From positions 2,914,001-2,978,000 of the forward strand of contig NZ_CP073104.1 in assembly GCF_018138145.1 (NCBI RefSeq): a DNA stretch of 64,000 nt, in the 5' to 3' direction. Numbering within the stretch: the first letter of the stretch is position 1; every line of letters begins with the position of its first letter. Origin of the DNA: Pseudomonas sp. SCA2728.1_7. GTDB lineage: Bacteria > Pseudomonadota > Gammaproteobacteria > Pseudomonadales > Pseudomonadaceae. Below are positions 1 through 9,278 of this stretch, piece after piece. The notes under the pieces were generated by a model. That model ran no database searches, had not been told where the DNA came from, and worked only from the letters and a program-made list of their open reading frames with translations. A program made the position numbers and the translations under genes.

Positions 1-41
1 TCGGGAAACAAACTGATCACTTCTACGCGCAAATTAGCCAC
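1..41 (-). CDS. trmD: tRNA (guanine-N1)-methyltransferase TrmD, 5' end only
   Basis: Only the first 13 or so codons are in the window, reading MANLRVEVISLFP from a GTG start at position 41. This matches the conserved N-terminus of TrmD, which methylates G37 next to the anticodon. It follows rimM by two bases, the standard rpsP-rimM-trmD-rplS order, so it is co-transcribed with them. The identification rests on this short stretch plus synteny. Confidence 0.8.
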   Translation of the reverse strand, partial: MANLRVEVISLFP

Positions 42-43
42 GT

Positions 44-580
44 TTAGAAGTCCGCGTCCCAATCCACCTTCATCTCGCCCGCTGCCAGATCGATTGCCAA
101 CACGCATTGCTCCGTATAGGGCAACAGACGTTCGCGATCATCCAGGCTGCCAGCGCAAGGCTTGACGACCATTACATCATTGGCGCCGGTTTCCAGAAGA
201 TGATCGATCTTCCCGAGCAATTGCCCCAGTTGATCAATAACCTTCAGACCTTCCAGCTGGTACCAGTAGTACTCGCCTTCGGTCAATTCAGCGAACAGAT
301 TGCGCGGCACGCAGATCTCATAACCGGCCAGAAGACGAGCTTCTTCACGATCATCAAGACCCTTGAGCTTTGCGACCAGGAACTTGTCGCTCCCACGTCC
401 ACTGACCAGCTCGACCTGTTTGACATTGCCTTCGCGCTTGAGCGTCCAGGTTTTGTACTGCAACAGGTTTTCAGTCGGATCAGTAAAGGAATAAACCTTC
501 ACTTCGCCGCGAACGCCATGAACAGAATAAATTTTGCCAATAACGATCAAATCATCGGCAACAGCAGGCGTCGCGTTCAT
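44..580 (-). CDS. rimM: Ribosome maturation factor RimM
   Basis: A 178-residue protein with the two parts expected of RimM: an N-terminal beta-barrel domain (about residues 10-95, with IGKIYSVHGVRGEVKVYS) and a C-terminal PRC-barrel (about 100-178, including EGEYYWYQLEGL and ETGANDVMVVK). RimM binds ribosomal protein S19 and helps 16S processing and maturation of the 30S head. It starts five bases after the rpsP stop and ends two bases before trmD, so it is the second gene of the rpsP operon. Length and domain order are normal. Confidence 0.96.
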   Translation of the reverse strand: MNATPAVADDLIVIGKIYSVHGVRGEVKVYSFTDPTENLLQYKTWTLKREGNVKQVELVSGRGSDKFLVAKLKGLDDREEARLLAGYEICVPRNLFAELTEGEYYWYQLEGLKVIDQLGQLLGKIDHLLETGANDVMVVKPCAGSLDDRERLLPYTEQCVLAIDLAAGEMKVDWDADF

Positions 581-585
581 ATTGC

Positions 586-837
586 TCAGGCCGCAGCCTT
601 TGCAGATTCCTTCAGCAACTGAGCAACACGCTCAGAAGGCTGTGCACCAACGCTCAGCCAGTAGGCTACGCGCTCTTGGTTCACGGACAGACGGATTTCC
701 TGACCACGGGCAACAGGGTTGAAGAAACCAACCTGTTCTTTGTGGGAGCCGTCACGCGGGTTACGCGAGTCGGTTACGGTCAGGTGGTAAAACGGGCGCT
801 TTTTGGAGCCGCCAAGGGCAAGACGGATTGTTAGCAT
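586..837 (-). CDS. rpsP: 30S ribosomal protein S16
   Basis: An 83-residue basic protein beginning [20 protein letters not shown], the diagnostic S16 N-terminus. S16 binds 16S rRNA early and is needed for 30S assembly. It is the promoter-proximal gene of rpsP-rimM-trmD, read on the minus strand, with upstream non-coding sequence at 838-1086 that should hold its promoter. The Ala-rich C-terminus (AKAAA) is usual for Pseudomonas S16. Confidence 0.97.
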   Translation of the reverse strand: MLTIRLALGGSKKRPFYHLTVTDSRNPRDGSHKEQVGFFNPVARGQEIRLSVNQERVAYWLSVGAQPSERVAQLLKESAKAAA

Positions 838-1060
838 GTGAACATCGTTCCTGTAGTCGGTGCTGCAAATCTAAATGCACAGCGGGCATGGGTGCCCGAA
901 AGGCCGCATATTCTAAGGAATATCCGGACTTTTGCAAATGACTTTTTCCGGCGCCTATGGCATGCCGTGCAGATCTGCATATAGAGCCGTCGATGAAAAC
1001 GGCCAGTCAGCTCCCGCCGAGTGCGGGTTTGCTGTTGATCCTGCGTCCTTGCAGGGTCTG

Positions 1061-1080
1061 CGCCGGTGCGACGACCGGCG
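1061..1080 (-). terminator. Hairpin just downstream of ffh
   Basis: CGCCGGT and ACCGGCG face each other across six bases directly after the ffh stop codon. No T-tract follows on the minus strand, so it is a 3'-end hairpin or a weak terminator, not a clear intrinsic terminator. The rest of 838-1086 shows no gene. Confidence 0.4.
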
Positions 1081-1086
1081 AAGTCT

Positions 1087-2463
1087 TTACATCTTTGGCA
1101 TGCCGCCGCCGGGCAACATTCCGCCCATGCCGCGCATCATTTTCGCCATTCCGCCTTTGGCGGTGAATTTCTTCATCATCTTCTGCATCTGCTTGTGCTG
1201 CTTGATCAAGCGACCGATGTCCTGCACCTGAGTGCCGGAACCCATGGCGATCCGACGTTTGCGCGAACCGCTGATCAGCTCAGGGTCGCGGCGCTCGGCC
1301 GGGGTCATGGAATTGATGATGGCTTCCATCTGTTTGAATTGTTTCTCTGCGGCGTTCTGGGCATTGCCCATTTGCGACAGGTTGACGCCACCGATGCTCG
1401 GCAGTTTGTCCATGAGCCCGCCGAGGCCGCCCATGTTCTTCATCTGTTGCAGCTGATCGCGGAAGTCTTCGAGGTCGAAGCCCTTGCCCTTCTTCAGCTT
1501 CTTGGCCAGTTTGTCGGCCTTGTCTTTGTCGAGGGTCGCTTCGGCCTGTTCGATCAGGCTGAGCACGTCGCCCATGCCGAGAATGCGCGAGGCGATGCGC
1601 TCAGGGTGGAACGGATCGAGCGCTTCGCTCTTCTCGCCCATACCGATGAACTTGATCGGCTTGCCGGTGATAGCACGTACCGACAATGCAGCACCGCCAC
1701 GGGCGTCGCCGTCGACCTTGGTCAGGATCACACCGGTCAGCGGCAGCGCATCACCGAAGGCCTTGGCCGTGTTGGCGGCGTCCTGGCCGGTCATGGCGTC
1801 GACCACGAACAGGGTTTCGACCGGGTTGATCGCGGCGTGCAGCGCCTTGATCTCGCCCATCATCTCTTCGTCGATGTGCAGACGACCCGCGGTGTCGACG
1901 ATGACCACGTCGATGAACTTCAGTTTTGCTTCTTTAATAGCTGCGGTGGCGATGTCGACCGGCTTCTGGCTCAGGTCGGACGGGAAGAACGTCACGCCGA
2001 TGTCGTTGGCCAGGGTTTCCAGCTGTTTAATAGCAGCAGGACGGTAAACGTCCGCCGACACGACCATGACCGACTTCTTCTTGCGCTCTTTAAGGAAGCG
2101 CGCCAGTTTGCCAGCGGTGGTGGTTTTACCGGCGCCCTGCAGACCGGCCATCAGAATCACGGCAGGCGGTACGGCGCTCAGGTTCAAATCTTCGTTGGCC
2201 GCGCCCATCAGGCTTTCGAGCTCAGCCTGGACGATCTTCACGAATGCCTGGCCCGGCGTCAGGCTGCGCGACACCTCGGTGCCGACAGCGCGCTCCTTGA
2301 CCGAATTGACGAAGTCCTTGACCACCGGCAGGGCGACGTCGGCTTCGAGCAACGCCATGCGCACTTCACGCAGGGTGTCTTTGATATTGTCCTCGGTCAG
2401 CTTCGCCTTGCCGGTGACATGGCGCAGCGTCTGCGAGAGACGGTCGGTTAAGTTTTCAAACAT
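1087..2463 (-). CDS. ffh: Signal recognition particle protein Ffh (SRP54 homologue)
   Basis: A 458-residue GTPase that binds 4.5S RNA and delivers signal-peptide and membrane-protein nascent chains to FtsY at the inner membrane. Visible parts: the N domain (about 1-90), the G domain with P-loop GLQGAGKTTTAGKLA near residue 107, DTAGR and TKVDGDARGG, then a Met-rich M domain (about 325-458) ending in a Met/Gly-rich tail (MMRGMGGMLPGGG). The length is typical. It is divergent from the CcsA-like gene at 2674, and 2464-2673 is the shared promoter region. Confidence 0.97.
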   Translation of the reverse strand: MFENLTDRLSQTLRHVTGKAKLTEDNIKDTLREVRMALLEADVALPVVKDFVNSVKERAVGTEVSRSLTPGQAFVKIVQAELESLMGAANEDLNLSAVPPAVILMAGLQGAGKTTTAGKLARFLKERKKKSVMVVSADVYRPAAIKQLETLANDIGVTFFPSDLSQKPVDIATAAIKEAKLKFIDVVIVDTAGRLHIDEEMMGEIKALHAAINPVETLFVVDAMTGQDAANTAKAFGDALPLTGVILTKVDGDARGGAALSVRAITGKPIKFIGMGEKSEALDPFHPERIASRILGMGDVLSLIEQAEATLDKDKADKLAKKLKKGKGFDLEDFRDQLQQMKNMGGLGGLMDKLPSIGGVNLSQMGNAQNAAEKQFKQMEAIINSMTPAERRDPELISGSRKRRIAMGSGTQVQDIGRLIKQHKQMQKMMKKFTAKGGMAKMMRGMGGMLPGGGMPKM

Positions 2464-2673
2464 TGCGCGATCCTTTCAGGCCCTGTGTAGACCGGGATAA
2501 TGGCGGCCCAGACCGGAATCAACATGTGCTCGGCGAGCCTGCGGCGTGGGCAGGTCGCGGATTATAGCGAAGACTGCGCCCGGCGGACACCTCGCTGTCA
2601 GCTTCCTGAGTCTTTCGTGCCATGGCGGTTCTATGCCAAACTCAGCCCCTTTCGGGCCTGCCTAACAGGATTT

Positions 2674-3486
2674 ATGCTCCCCTTGTCACCCAGTTTATTG
2701 ACCACCCTCGCCGCCGCCCTTCTGTATGCCGCTGCGACCCTTTATCAGAGCACTCGTCTGGCCACTGGCGCCAAGGCGAACAAACGCCTGCTGGTTAGCC
2801 TCGGCGCTCTCGCCGTGGCGGCCCACGCCGCGAGCCTGCTCACGCATTTGCTGACGCCAATCGGTCTGGGCCTGGACTTCTTCAGCGCCTCGAGCCTGAT
2901 CGCGGCGGCGGTGATCGCCCTGACGTTGATCGCCTGCTCGCGGATCCCGGTGGAAAACCTGCTGGTGTTGCTGTTCCCGCTCGGCGCAATCACCGTGCTG
3001 CTGGCGCAGTTCGCGCCGACCGGCACGGTGCAGATCATCGATGAAGAGCCAGGCATCCTCGCGCACATTCTGTTGTCGATCCTCGCCTACGGCATGTTCA
3101 CCATCGCGGTGTTCCAGGCCTTGTTGCTGCTGGTGCAAGACCACCAACTCAAGCACAAGCACCCGTCCGGGCTGATCAAGAACTTCCCGCCGCTGCAAAC
3201 CATGGAAAGCCTGCTGTTTGGCTTCCTCTGGGCCGGCTGGACGCTGCTGTCGCTGTCGCTGATTTCCGGCTGGCTGTTCGTCGAGAACCTGTTCGCCCAG
3301 CATCTGGTGCACAAGACCCTACTGGCCTGCCTGGCGTGGATCGTGTTCAGCGTACTGCTGTGGGGCCGCAATCGTCTCGGCTGGCGCGGTCACAAGGCGA
3401 TTCGCTGGACCCTCGCCGGTTTCTGTTTGCTGATGTTGGCGTATTTCGGCAGCAAACTGGTTCGTGAATACATCCTGCACATCTGA
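2674..3486 (+). CDS. CcsA/YpjD-like cytochrome c assembly family membrane protein
   Basis: I place the start at the ATG at 2674 (MLPLSPSLLTTLAAALLYAA), giving 270 residues; an upstream extension in the same frame from 2500 is low-complexity and overlaps the ffh promoter region. About eight hydrophobic segments fit the CcsA/CcmF/YpjD haem-handling family, and the WAGWTLLSLSLISGW segment resembles the Trp-rich motif of that family. It is regularly found divergent from ffh and next to a CNNM/CBS protein in Pseudomonas. Its substrate is not established; a haem-transport role is inferred from family membership only. Confidence 0.8.
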   Translation: MLPLSPSLLTTLAAALLYAAATLYQSTRLATGAKANKRLLVSLGALAVAAHAASLLTHLLTPIGLGLDFFSASSLIAAAVIALTLIACSRIPVENLLVLLFPLGAITVLLAQFAPTGTVQIIDEEPGILAHILLSILAYGMFTIAVFQALLLLVQDHQLKHKHPSGLIKNFPPLQTMESLLFGFLWAGWTLLSLSLISGWLFVENLFAQHLVHKTLLACLAWIVFSVLLWGRNRLGWRGHKAIRWTLAGFCLLMLAYFGSKLVREYILHI

Positions 3487-3498
3487 CGGGCGGCATAA

Positions 3499-4740
3499 AT
3501 GGACGGTTTGCCCTTAGGGCCGATGCTCGCGGTATTTGTCCTGCTGATTTTGTGGTCAGGGCTGTTTACCGCCGTCGAAATCGCGCAACAGCACCTGCTC
3601 GCGCAGCGCACCGCCTCGCGCGCCAGCGACAAACCGCTGGCGAAGCTGAGCTTTCCGCTCGACAGCCTGATTCTCTGCAATACCTTGTGCCGTGCGCTCG
3701 CTGTGGTGATTGCGACGCTGCTGGCAATTTTTCTCTGCGAAGAAAACGGCCCGTGGGCGGCATGCCTCGGTGCGGGTGCGATCCTGCTGGTGTTTGCCGA
3801 TTACTTCCCGCGTACCGTCGCCCAGCGTTATCCCGACGCAGTGCTGGCGTTCGGCAATACCTTGCTGGCCGTGCCGCTGAAGATTGTTTATCCGTTTGCC
3901 TGGCTGTTCAGCCGTATCAGCGGTTTGCTGATGAGCCCGTTTGCCCGCAAAGTTCAGGTCGTGCAGCAAAGCGAAGATGACTCGCCCGCCGATCGCTACG
4001 ACGATCCAGAGCATCCGGTTCGCGCGCACCCGGTTTCCGGCATTCATGCGCTGGACAACATCACGGTCAACGACATTCTGGTGCCGCGCAGTGACGTCGA
4101 CGGCATCAACCTCGACGATTCGATCGAAGAGATCATTGAGCAACTGCGTCACAACAAACGTACGCGCCTGCCGGTTTTTCACAGCGACATCAATCAGGTT
4201 GAAGCGGTGCTCAACACCCGGCAGATCCGCCATCTGCTGAGCAACGGAGATCTGACGCTCGAAGCCTTGCTGGCCGCCAGTTACGAGCCGTACTTCGTGC
4301 CGGAAAGCACGCCGCTGCAACTGCAACTGCTGAACTTCCATAAACAGCAGCGGCGGCTCGGCATGGTGGTCGACGAGTACGGTGAAGTGCTCGGCATCGT
4401 TACGCTGGAAGATATTCTCGAAGAAATCGTTGGCGAATTCGAAAGCGAGCACAGCCTCGATAATCCGCACATTCATCCGCAGGGCGACGGGCGCATGGTG
4501 ATTGATGGCACCGCGTCGATCCGCGAATTGAACAAATGCCTCGGCTGGCATTTGCCGAGCGATGGTCCGAAAACGCTGAATGGTCTGGTGACTGAGGCGT
4601 TGGAGACGATTCCGGAAAGTGCGGTTTGCTTGAAGATCGGGCGTTATCGCCTGGAGATTCTTGAAACTGAGGAGAACCGGGTGAGCAAGGTGTTGATCTG
4701 GCATACCTCTTCTGTGCCAGCCCTGGTGCCTGCCAGGTAA
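3499..4740 (+). CDS. CNNM-domain/CBS-domain CorC-HlyC family transporter
   Basis: A 413-residue protein with an N-terminal CNNM (DUF21) membrane domain (about 1-150, four hydrophobic segments), two CBS domains (about 185-305, with VNDILVPRSDVDGI and GMVVDEYGEVLGIVTLEDILEEIVGE), and a C-terminal CorC/HlyC FAD-like domain. Family members act in Mg2+/Co2+ efflux or Mg2+ homeostasis, with CBS domains sensing nucleotides. It starts 12 bases after the CcsA-like gene and is likely co-transcribed with it. The ion carried is not shown by the sequence. Confidence 0.88.
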   Translation: MDGLPLGPMLAVFVLLILWSGLFTAVEIAQQHLLAQRTASRASDKPLAKLSFPLDSLILCNTLCRALAVVIATLLAIFLCEENGPWAACLGAGAILLVFADYFPRTVAQRYPDAVLAFGNTLLAVPLKIVYPFAWLFSRISGLLMSPFARKVQVVQQSEDDSPADRYDDPEHPVRAHPVSGIHALDNITVNDILVPRSDVDGINLDDSIEEIIEQLRHNKRTRLPVFHSDINQVEAVLNTRQIRHLLSNGDLTLEALLAASYEPYFVPESTPLQLQLLNFHKQQRRLGMVVDEYGEVLGIVTLEDILEEIVGEFESEHSLDNPHIHPQGDGRMVIDGTASIRELNKCLGWHLPSDGPKTLNGLVTEALETIPESAVCLKIGRYRLEILETEENRVSKVLIWHTSSVPALVPAR

Positions 4741-4742
4741 AA

Positions 4743-4790
4743 GATCAAAAGATCGCAGCCTTCGGCAGCTCCTACCCTGCGATCTTTGCT
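4743..4790. repeat. Degenerate REP-like element
   Basis: GATCAAAAGATCGCAGCCTT is followed by CGGCAGCTCCTA and a shortened returning arm, CTGCGATCTTTG. It is the same family as the pairs at 11217 and 14358 but with a truncated centre. The rest of 4741-5007 shows no gene and presumably carries the promoter of the MFS gene. Confidence 0.6.
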
Positions 4791-5007
4791 CTTGTTTGAT
4801 TGTTAGCCCCCTTCCTATAATCGAATCAGCTTACCCAAGCCCCGCCAAACCGCGTGCTTACCCCGCACACAACAGGTTTCGGCTATTTCCGCTGTACTCC
4901 GGCGACTGTTCCTACCTGCAACAGCGACCGCGCCTCATCCCACATCCCTGGGTGTTCGACCATAATAATTCGCTCCAACGGAGCTCATGACTGTCAGGGA
5001 TCACCGC

Positions 5008-6324
5008 ATGACAACCAGTACCGCTATCAGCGACACCACCCCTGCCCAACCGACCAACTCCGCCACCCGCGTGGCGACGGCGAGTTTTATCGGCACCGCG
5101 ATCGAGTTCTACGACTTCTATGTTTACGCCACCGCGGCTGCGCTGGTGATCGGGCCGGTGTTCTTCCCACAGACATCCGGCACCGCACAGATGCTTTCGG
5201 CGTTTCTGACCTTTGGCATCGCCTTCCTCGCCCGACCGCTGGGCTCGGCACTGTTCGGCCATTTCGGTGACCGCATCGGGCGCAAATCGACGCTGGTCGC
5301 TTCACTGCTATTGATGGGCGTGTGTACGACGCTGATTGGCGTGCTGCCGGGTTACGCCACCATCGGGGCCTGGGCGCCGATTCTGTTATGTGTGCTGCGC
5401 TTCGGTCAGGGCCTGGGATTGGGTGGCGAATGGGGCGGTGCCGCCCTGCTCGCCACGGAAAACGCGCCGAAAGGCAAACGTGCCTGGTTCGGCATGTTCC
5501 CGCAGCTCGGCCCTTCGATTGGTTTTCTCGCCGCCAACGGTTTGTTTCTGACCTTGGCCATGACGCTCGATGATGAGCAGTTCCGCAGCTGGGGCTGGCG
5601 TATTCCGTTTCTGCTCAGCGCCGTTCTGGTCATGGTGGGCCTGTATGTGCGCCTGAAACTCCACGAAACCCCGGTCTTCGCCAACGCCATCGCGCGTCAG
5701 GAGCGGGTGAAAGTGCCGCTGGTTGAGCTGTTCAGCCAGTATTGGGCACCGACCTTGTTGGGCGCGGCGGCGATGGTGGTCTGCTATGCGCTGTTCTATA
5801 TCTCGACGGTGTTTTCCCTGAGTTATGGGGTGTCCACGCTGGGCTATAGCCGCGAGACATTCTTGGGATTGCTGTGCTTTGCCGTGCTGTTCATGGCCGC
5901 CGCGACGCCACTGTCGGCGTGGGCCAGCGACCGTTATGGACGCAAACCGGTGCTGCTCATCGGTGGTGTGCTGGCGGTTCTTTCCGGGTTTCTGATGGAG
6001 CCGTTGCTGACGCAGGGTTCGACCTGGGGCGTGGCGCTGTTTCTGTGTATCGAGTTGTTTTTGATGGGCGTGACGTTTGCACCGATGGGCGCATTGTTGC
6101 CGGAGCTGTTTCCGACCCACGTGCGTTATACCGGTGCTTCGGCGGCGTATAACCTGGGCGGGATTGTCGGAGCCTCGGCGGCGCCGTTCTTTGCGCAGAA
6201 GCTGGTAGCAATGGGTGGTTTGAGTTATGTCGGCGGGTATGTGTCGGCGGCGGCGGTGCTGAGTTTGATTGCGGTGCTGTGTCTGAAAGAGACGAGGGAT
6301 AACGATCTGAATCGGGTTGCCTGA
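5008..6324 (+). CDS. MHS-family (metabolite:H+ symporter) MFS transporter
   Basis: A 438-residue twelve-helix MFS protein. The first helix FIGTAIEFYDFYVYATAAAL and the loop FGHFGDRIGRKSTLV are typical of the metabolite:H+ symport branch (ProP, ShiA, KgtP), as is RFGQGLGLGGEWGGAALL. I chose the ATG at 5008 because AGGGA lies about 8 bases upstream; the in-frame ATG at 4987 sits too close to its GGAG. It stands alone between a REP element and the promoter region, with no catabolic genes beside it, so the substrate (an organic acid or betaine-like solute) cannot be named. Confidence 0.85.
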   Translation: MTTSTAISDTTPAQPTNSATRVATASFIGTAIEFYDFYVYATAAALVIGPVFFPQTSGTAQMLSAFLTFGIAFLARPLGSALFGHFGDRIGRKSTLVASLLLMGVCTTLIGVLPGYATIGAWAPILLCVLRFGQGLGLGGEWGGAALLATENAPKGKRAWFGMFPQLGPSIGFLAANGLFLTLAMTLDDEQFRSWGWRIPFLLSAVLVMVGLYVRLKLHETPVFANAIARQERVKVPLVELFSQYWAPTLLGAAAMVVCYALFYISTVFSLSYGVSTLGYSRETFLGLLCFAVLFMAAATPLSAWASDRYGRKPVLLIGGVLAVLSGFLMEPLLTQGSTWGVALFLCIELFLMGVTFAPMGALLPELFPTHVRYTGASAAYNLGGIVGASAAPFFAQKLVAMGGLSYVGGYVSAAAVLSLIAVLCLKETRDNDLNRVA

Positions 6325-6339
6325 CAGAAGATCAAAAGC

Positions 6340-6413
6340 TTCGCGAGCAGGCTCGCTCCCACATTAGGTCTGTGACATACACAGAACCCTGTGGGAGCGA
6401 GCCTGCTCGCGAA
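6340..6413. repeat. REP pair (REPIN)
   Basis: TTCGCGAGCAGGCTCGCTCC and its reverse complement face each other over a short spacer in the gap between the convergent MFS and purT genes. It belongs to the GTGGGAGCGAGCCTGCTCGC class that recurs through the window. Confidence 0.9.
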
Positions 6414-6427
6414 TGCCGCGACTCGGT

Positions 6428-7609
6428 TTACAGCTCTACAACAACAGCCTGAGCAGCACGAGTCGCCTTGGCACGAGCAGCCTCGATCGACTCATCCCGC
6501 GCCAACGCCACGCCCATGCGGCGCTGACCATTCACTTCCGGCTTGCCAAACAGTCGCAACGCTGTGTCCGGCTCGCTCAACGCAGCTCCCAGATTGGCGA
6601 ACGCCGTCTGAGTCGACTGCCCTTCCACCAGAATCACCGCCGAGGCCGATGGTCCGAACTGACGAATCAGCGGCACCGGCAGGCCCAGAATTGCGCGAGC
6701 GTGCAGGGCGAACTGCGACAGATCCTGCGAAATCAGTGTGACCAGGCCGGTGTCATGCGGACGTGGGGAGACCTCGCTGAACCACACCTGATCACCCTTG
6801 ATGAACAGCTCAACGCCGAACAGACCACGACCACCCAGCGCTTCAGTCACCGCTTTGGCAACACGCTCGGATTCAGCCAGGGCAATCGGGCTCATGGCTT
6901 GTGGCTGCCACGATTCCTGATAGTCGCCCTTCTCCTGACGGTGACCGACCGGTGCGCAGAACGTAGTGCCGCCGATGTGGCGCACGGTCAGCAGGGTGAT
7001 TTCGTAGTCGAAATCGATAAAGCCTTCGATGATCACCCGGCCTTTACCGGCGCGACCGCCCTCCTGTGCGTAATCCCAGGCTTTCTGCACGTCATCGACG
7101 CTGCGCAGCAGGCTCTGGCCTTTGCCCGACGAGCTCATCACCGGTTTGACGACGCAGGGGAAACCCAGGTCTTCAACGGCTTTGCTGTAATCCTCGAAGG
7201 TGTCGGCAAAGTGGTACGGCGAGGTCGGCAGGTCAAGCTCTTCAGCGGCGAGACGACGGATGCCTTCGCGGTTCATGGTCAATTGCGCAGCGCGCGCGGT
7301 CGGGATCACGGTGAAGCCTTCGGCTTCCAGTTCGACCAGGGTGGCGGTGGCGATGGCTTCGATTTCCGGCACGATGAAGTGCGGCTTCTCGGCTTCGATC
7401 ACCGCACGCAAGGCGGCGCCGTCGAGCATGTTGATCACGTGGCTGCGATGGGCGACTTGCATGGCCGGCGCGTTGGCGTAACGGTCAACGGCGATCACTT
7501 CAACGCCCAAGCGTTGCAGCTCGATCACCACTTCCTTGCCCAACTCACCACAGCCACACAGCAATACGCGGGTCGCGGTTGGCGACAATGGAGTTCCGAT
7601 ACGGGTCAT
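6428..7609 (-). CDS. purT: Formate-dependent phosphoribosylglycinamide formyltransferase (GAR transformylase 2)
   Basis: A 393-residue ATP-grasp enzyme that makes formyl-GAR from GAR, formate and ATP in purine synthesis, the folate-independent alternative to PurN. Seen: an N-terminal Rossmann-like pre-ATP-grasp segment ([20 protein letters not shown]), the ATP-grasp core with [14 protein letters not shown], the metal-binding region [18 protein letters not shown], and [10 protein letters not shown] near the end. The length matches the family. It is monocistronic or follows the VUT gene at 7710, with a 100-base gap containing a small hairpin. Confidence 0.97.
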   Translation of the reverse strand: MTRIGTPLSPTATRVLLCGCGELGKEVVIELQRLGVEVIAVDRYANAPAMQVAHRSHVINMLDGAALRAVIEAEKPHFIVPEIEAIATATLVELEAEGFTVIPTARAAQLTMNREGIRRLAAEELDLPTSPYHFADTFEDYSKAVEDLGFPCVVKPVMSSSGKGQSLLRSVDDVQKAWDYAQEGGRAGKGRVIIEGFIDFDYEITLLTVRHIGGTTFCAPVGHRQEKGDYQESWQPQAMSPIALAESERVAKAVTEALGGRGLFGVELFIKGDQVWFSEVSPRPHDTGLVTLISQDLSQFALHARAILGLPVPLIRQFGPSASAVILVEGQSTQTAFANLGAALSEPDTALRLFGKPEVNGQRRMGVALARDESIEAARAKATRAAQAVVVEL

Positions 7610-7654
7610 CTCAGGTCCTCAAAGAAGCGGATCATCGAGGAAAGCAACGCCAGA

Positions 7655-7682
7655 CGCGCTTTCCATGGGGAGAAAGCGCGGC
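7655..7682 (-). promoter_or_regulatory. Hairpin between the VUT gene and purT
   Basis: GCGCTTTC and GAAAGCGC form a perfect 8-bp stem with an 8-base loop in the purT leader, also downstream of the VUT gene. No T-run follows, so it is not a textbook terminator. It does not resemble the purine riboswitch core. Confidence 0.35.
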
Positions 7683-7709
7683 ATTTTACATGAACCTGAG
7701 GCTTTGGCT

Positions 7710-8177
7710 TCAGCCGGCGACGGCCTGTTTGCGCTCACGCCAGGCCATGATCAGCCAGACGACAGTGACGCCGGCGAATTTCGACAGCAGAGCAGTAATG
7801 ATCACCGGCGGCGTCAGCAAGTCGATCATGCCGAAGAAGATGAAGGTATCAAGAGGAATGCTCAGCGCCGAACTGATCCACAAGCGGTCGCGCAATGGGC
7901 GCTTGGTGATGCTGAATACCAGCCAGTCGATGATTTCCGACACCGCGAACGCCGTGGCGCTGGCCAAAGCGATGGAGGGATCGGAGGTTACGTAGGACAG
8001 CACCAACGCCGCCAGCATAGCCACCAGCGCACCGTGGCCGAAACGGGTTTGCACCATGTCGCGCAACACGAACACCAAGCCGCCCCAGGCCGACCAGATG
8101 ATGTCCAGGTGCGGTGCGGTGGAAAAGGCGAAGTTGATCAGCACGACGCTGCTGATGTAGGCGATGAGGAAAATCAT
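7710..8177 (-). CDS. VUT-family small membrane protein (preQ0/vitamin-transporter type)
   Basis: A 155-residue, mostly hydrophobic protein with about five membrane segments. The run SDPSIALASATAFAVSEIID and the following WLVFSITKRP.LRDRLWISSA resemble the conserved half of the VUT/YhhQ family, which includes queuosine-precursor (preQ0) importers. It is shorter than YhhQ (about 220 residues), so it may be a compact relative and not YhhQ itself. Function in Pseudomonas is inferred only from the family. Confidence 0.7.
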   Translation of the reverse strand: MIFLIAYISSVVLINFAFSTAPHLDIIWSAWGGLVFVLRDMVQTRFGHGALVAMLAALVLSYVTSDPSIALASATAFAVSEIIDWLVFSITKRPLRDRLWISSALSIPLDTFIFFGMIDLLTPPVIITALLSKFAGVTVVWLIMAWRERKQAVAG

Positions 8178-8232
8178 GGAGGCGACCTGGCAGATTGGCG
8201 CACAGATTACTGGACCCGCAGATCAAGAGCCA

Positions 8233-8486
8233 CCCCCTCACCCCAGCCCTCTCCCCAAGGGGCGAGGGGGAAAGGGAGCAGATCTTCGTTGAATCGACTC
8301 CCGAGTTCGACTCGATAACGCAGGTCGGTGTGGCTCGCACAATCTCCCTCTCCTTCAGGCGAGGCGGAAAGGGAGCAGATCGGGGGCGTTTCGAAACCTG
8401 AGTTCGACTCGGTATGCCAAGTCGGCGTATAGCGTAAGACACCTCGGTCAGTCCCCTCTCCCCCTGGGAGAGGGTTAGGGTGAGGG
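8233..8486. repeat. Inverted CCCTCACCC(N)GCCCTCTCCC-type intergenic repeat
   Basis: The gap between the VUT gene and the DUF1289 gene is filled by a palindromic repeat. The left end carries CCCTCACCCCAGCCCTCTCC followed by its own small hairpin. The right end carries the reverse complement form GGGAGAGGGTTAGGGTGAGG. A partial third copy (CTCCCTCTCCTTCAGGCGAG) lies between. The same family returns at 20037-20183. There is no gene in this 323-base stretch. Confidence 0.75.
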
Positions 8487-8500
8487 CCATCCCAAGCCGA

Positions 8501-8710
8501 TCACAACTTCGAAGGGATCATCCACACCAACCCACTCGCCTTCGCCCGCTCATGACACAACCCCAACACCACCCGGCGCTCGTCGTTGGTCATGCGACCC
8601 CAGCGGGTGATTTCCTCGACCGTACGCTGGCAGCCAGTACAGATGTCAGCCTCATCCAGCGCACAAATATTCACGCACGGCGAGGCTACCGGTCTTTCGG
8701 GCGTAGTCAT
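8501..8710 (-). CDS. DUF1289 domain-containing protein
   Basis: A 69-residue protein with the DUF1289 cysteine pattern [19 protein letters not shown] followed by [18 protein letters not shown], an arrangement of four cysteines suggestive of a metal or Fe-S site. The start codon overlaps the stop of the upstream gamma carbonic anhydrase gene by four bases (ATGA), so the two are translationally coupled. The role of DUF1289 is not known to me. Confidence 0.9.
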   Translation of the reverse strand: MTTPERPVASPCVNICALDEADICTGCQRTVEEITRWGRMTNDERRVVLGLCHERAKASGLVWMIPSKL

Positions 8711-9231
8711 TCTTCCTGCTCAACCAGATCGCGCGCATAACGCTGCGAGTTATGCACATAGTGCGCGGCGCTGGCTTCAAGCATTTTTTTCTGCGGATCG
8801 GTCAGCTCGCGCACGACCTTGCCCGGCGAGCCCATTACCAGCGAGCCATCCGGAATCTCTTTGCCTTCACCGATCAGCGAATTGGCGCCGATGATGCAGT
8901 TCTTGCCGATCTTCGCGCCGTTGAGTATCACTGCATTAATGCCGATCAGGCTGTAATCGCCGACGGTGCAGCCGTGGAGCATGGCGTTATGGCCGATGGT
9001 CACGCCGGTACCGATGGTCAGCGGAAAGCCCATATCGGTATGCATCACCGTGCCATCCTGCACATTGCTGTTCTTGCCGATCAGGATCAGTTCGTTATCG
9101 CCACGCAGTACGGCGTTGAACCAGACGTTAGCGCCCTCTTCCAGTTTGACCTTGCCCACCAGCACGGCATTGGGGGCGACCCAGCTCTGTGGGTGGGTCT
9201 CGACACGGGCGTCGCCCAGGCGGTATTTCAT
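8707..9231 (-). CDS. Gamma carbonic anhydrase family protein
   Basis: A 174-residue left-handed beta-helix protein of the YrdA/CaiE/PaaY type. Hexapeptide-like turns run through the middle ([59 protein letters not shown]), and the histidines in [14 protein letters not shown] sit where the trimer's metal site is expected. I chose the ATG at 9231, preceded by GAGGAAAA, over an upstream GTG at 9252. Carbonic anhydrase activity is not guaranteed in this family. It is coupled to the DUF1289 gene downstream. Confidence 0.9.
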   Translation of the reverse strand: MKYRLGDARVETHPQSWVAPNAVLVGKVKLEEGANVWFNAVLRGDNELILIGKNSNVQDGTVMHTDMGFPLTIGTGVTIGHNAMLHGCTVGDYSLIGINAVILNGAKIGKNCIIGANSLIGEGKEIPDGSLVMGSPGKVVRELTDPQKKMLEASAAHYVHNSQRYARDLVEQEE

Positions 9232-9278
9232 CTTGTTTTCCTCAGGGCTCACGGTGTGATGGCCATTCGAGCGATGGC

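Noticed and set aside
1066..2451. 461-codon open frame on the plus strand over ffh
   Set aside because: It is the antisense shadow of ffh in GC-rich sequence; translation is His/Arg/Gln-rich with no recognisable domain, while the other strand encodes a complete Ffh.
7610..7709. Purine riboswitch before purT
   Set aside because: Only a simple 8-bp hairpin is present; the conserved purine aptamer three-way junction is not visible. The same holds for the purL upstream region.
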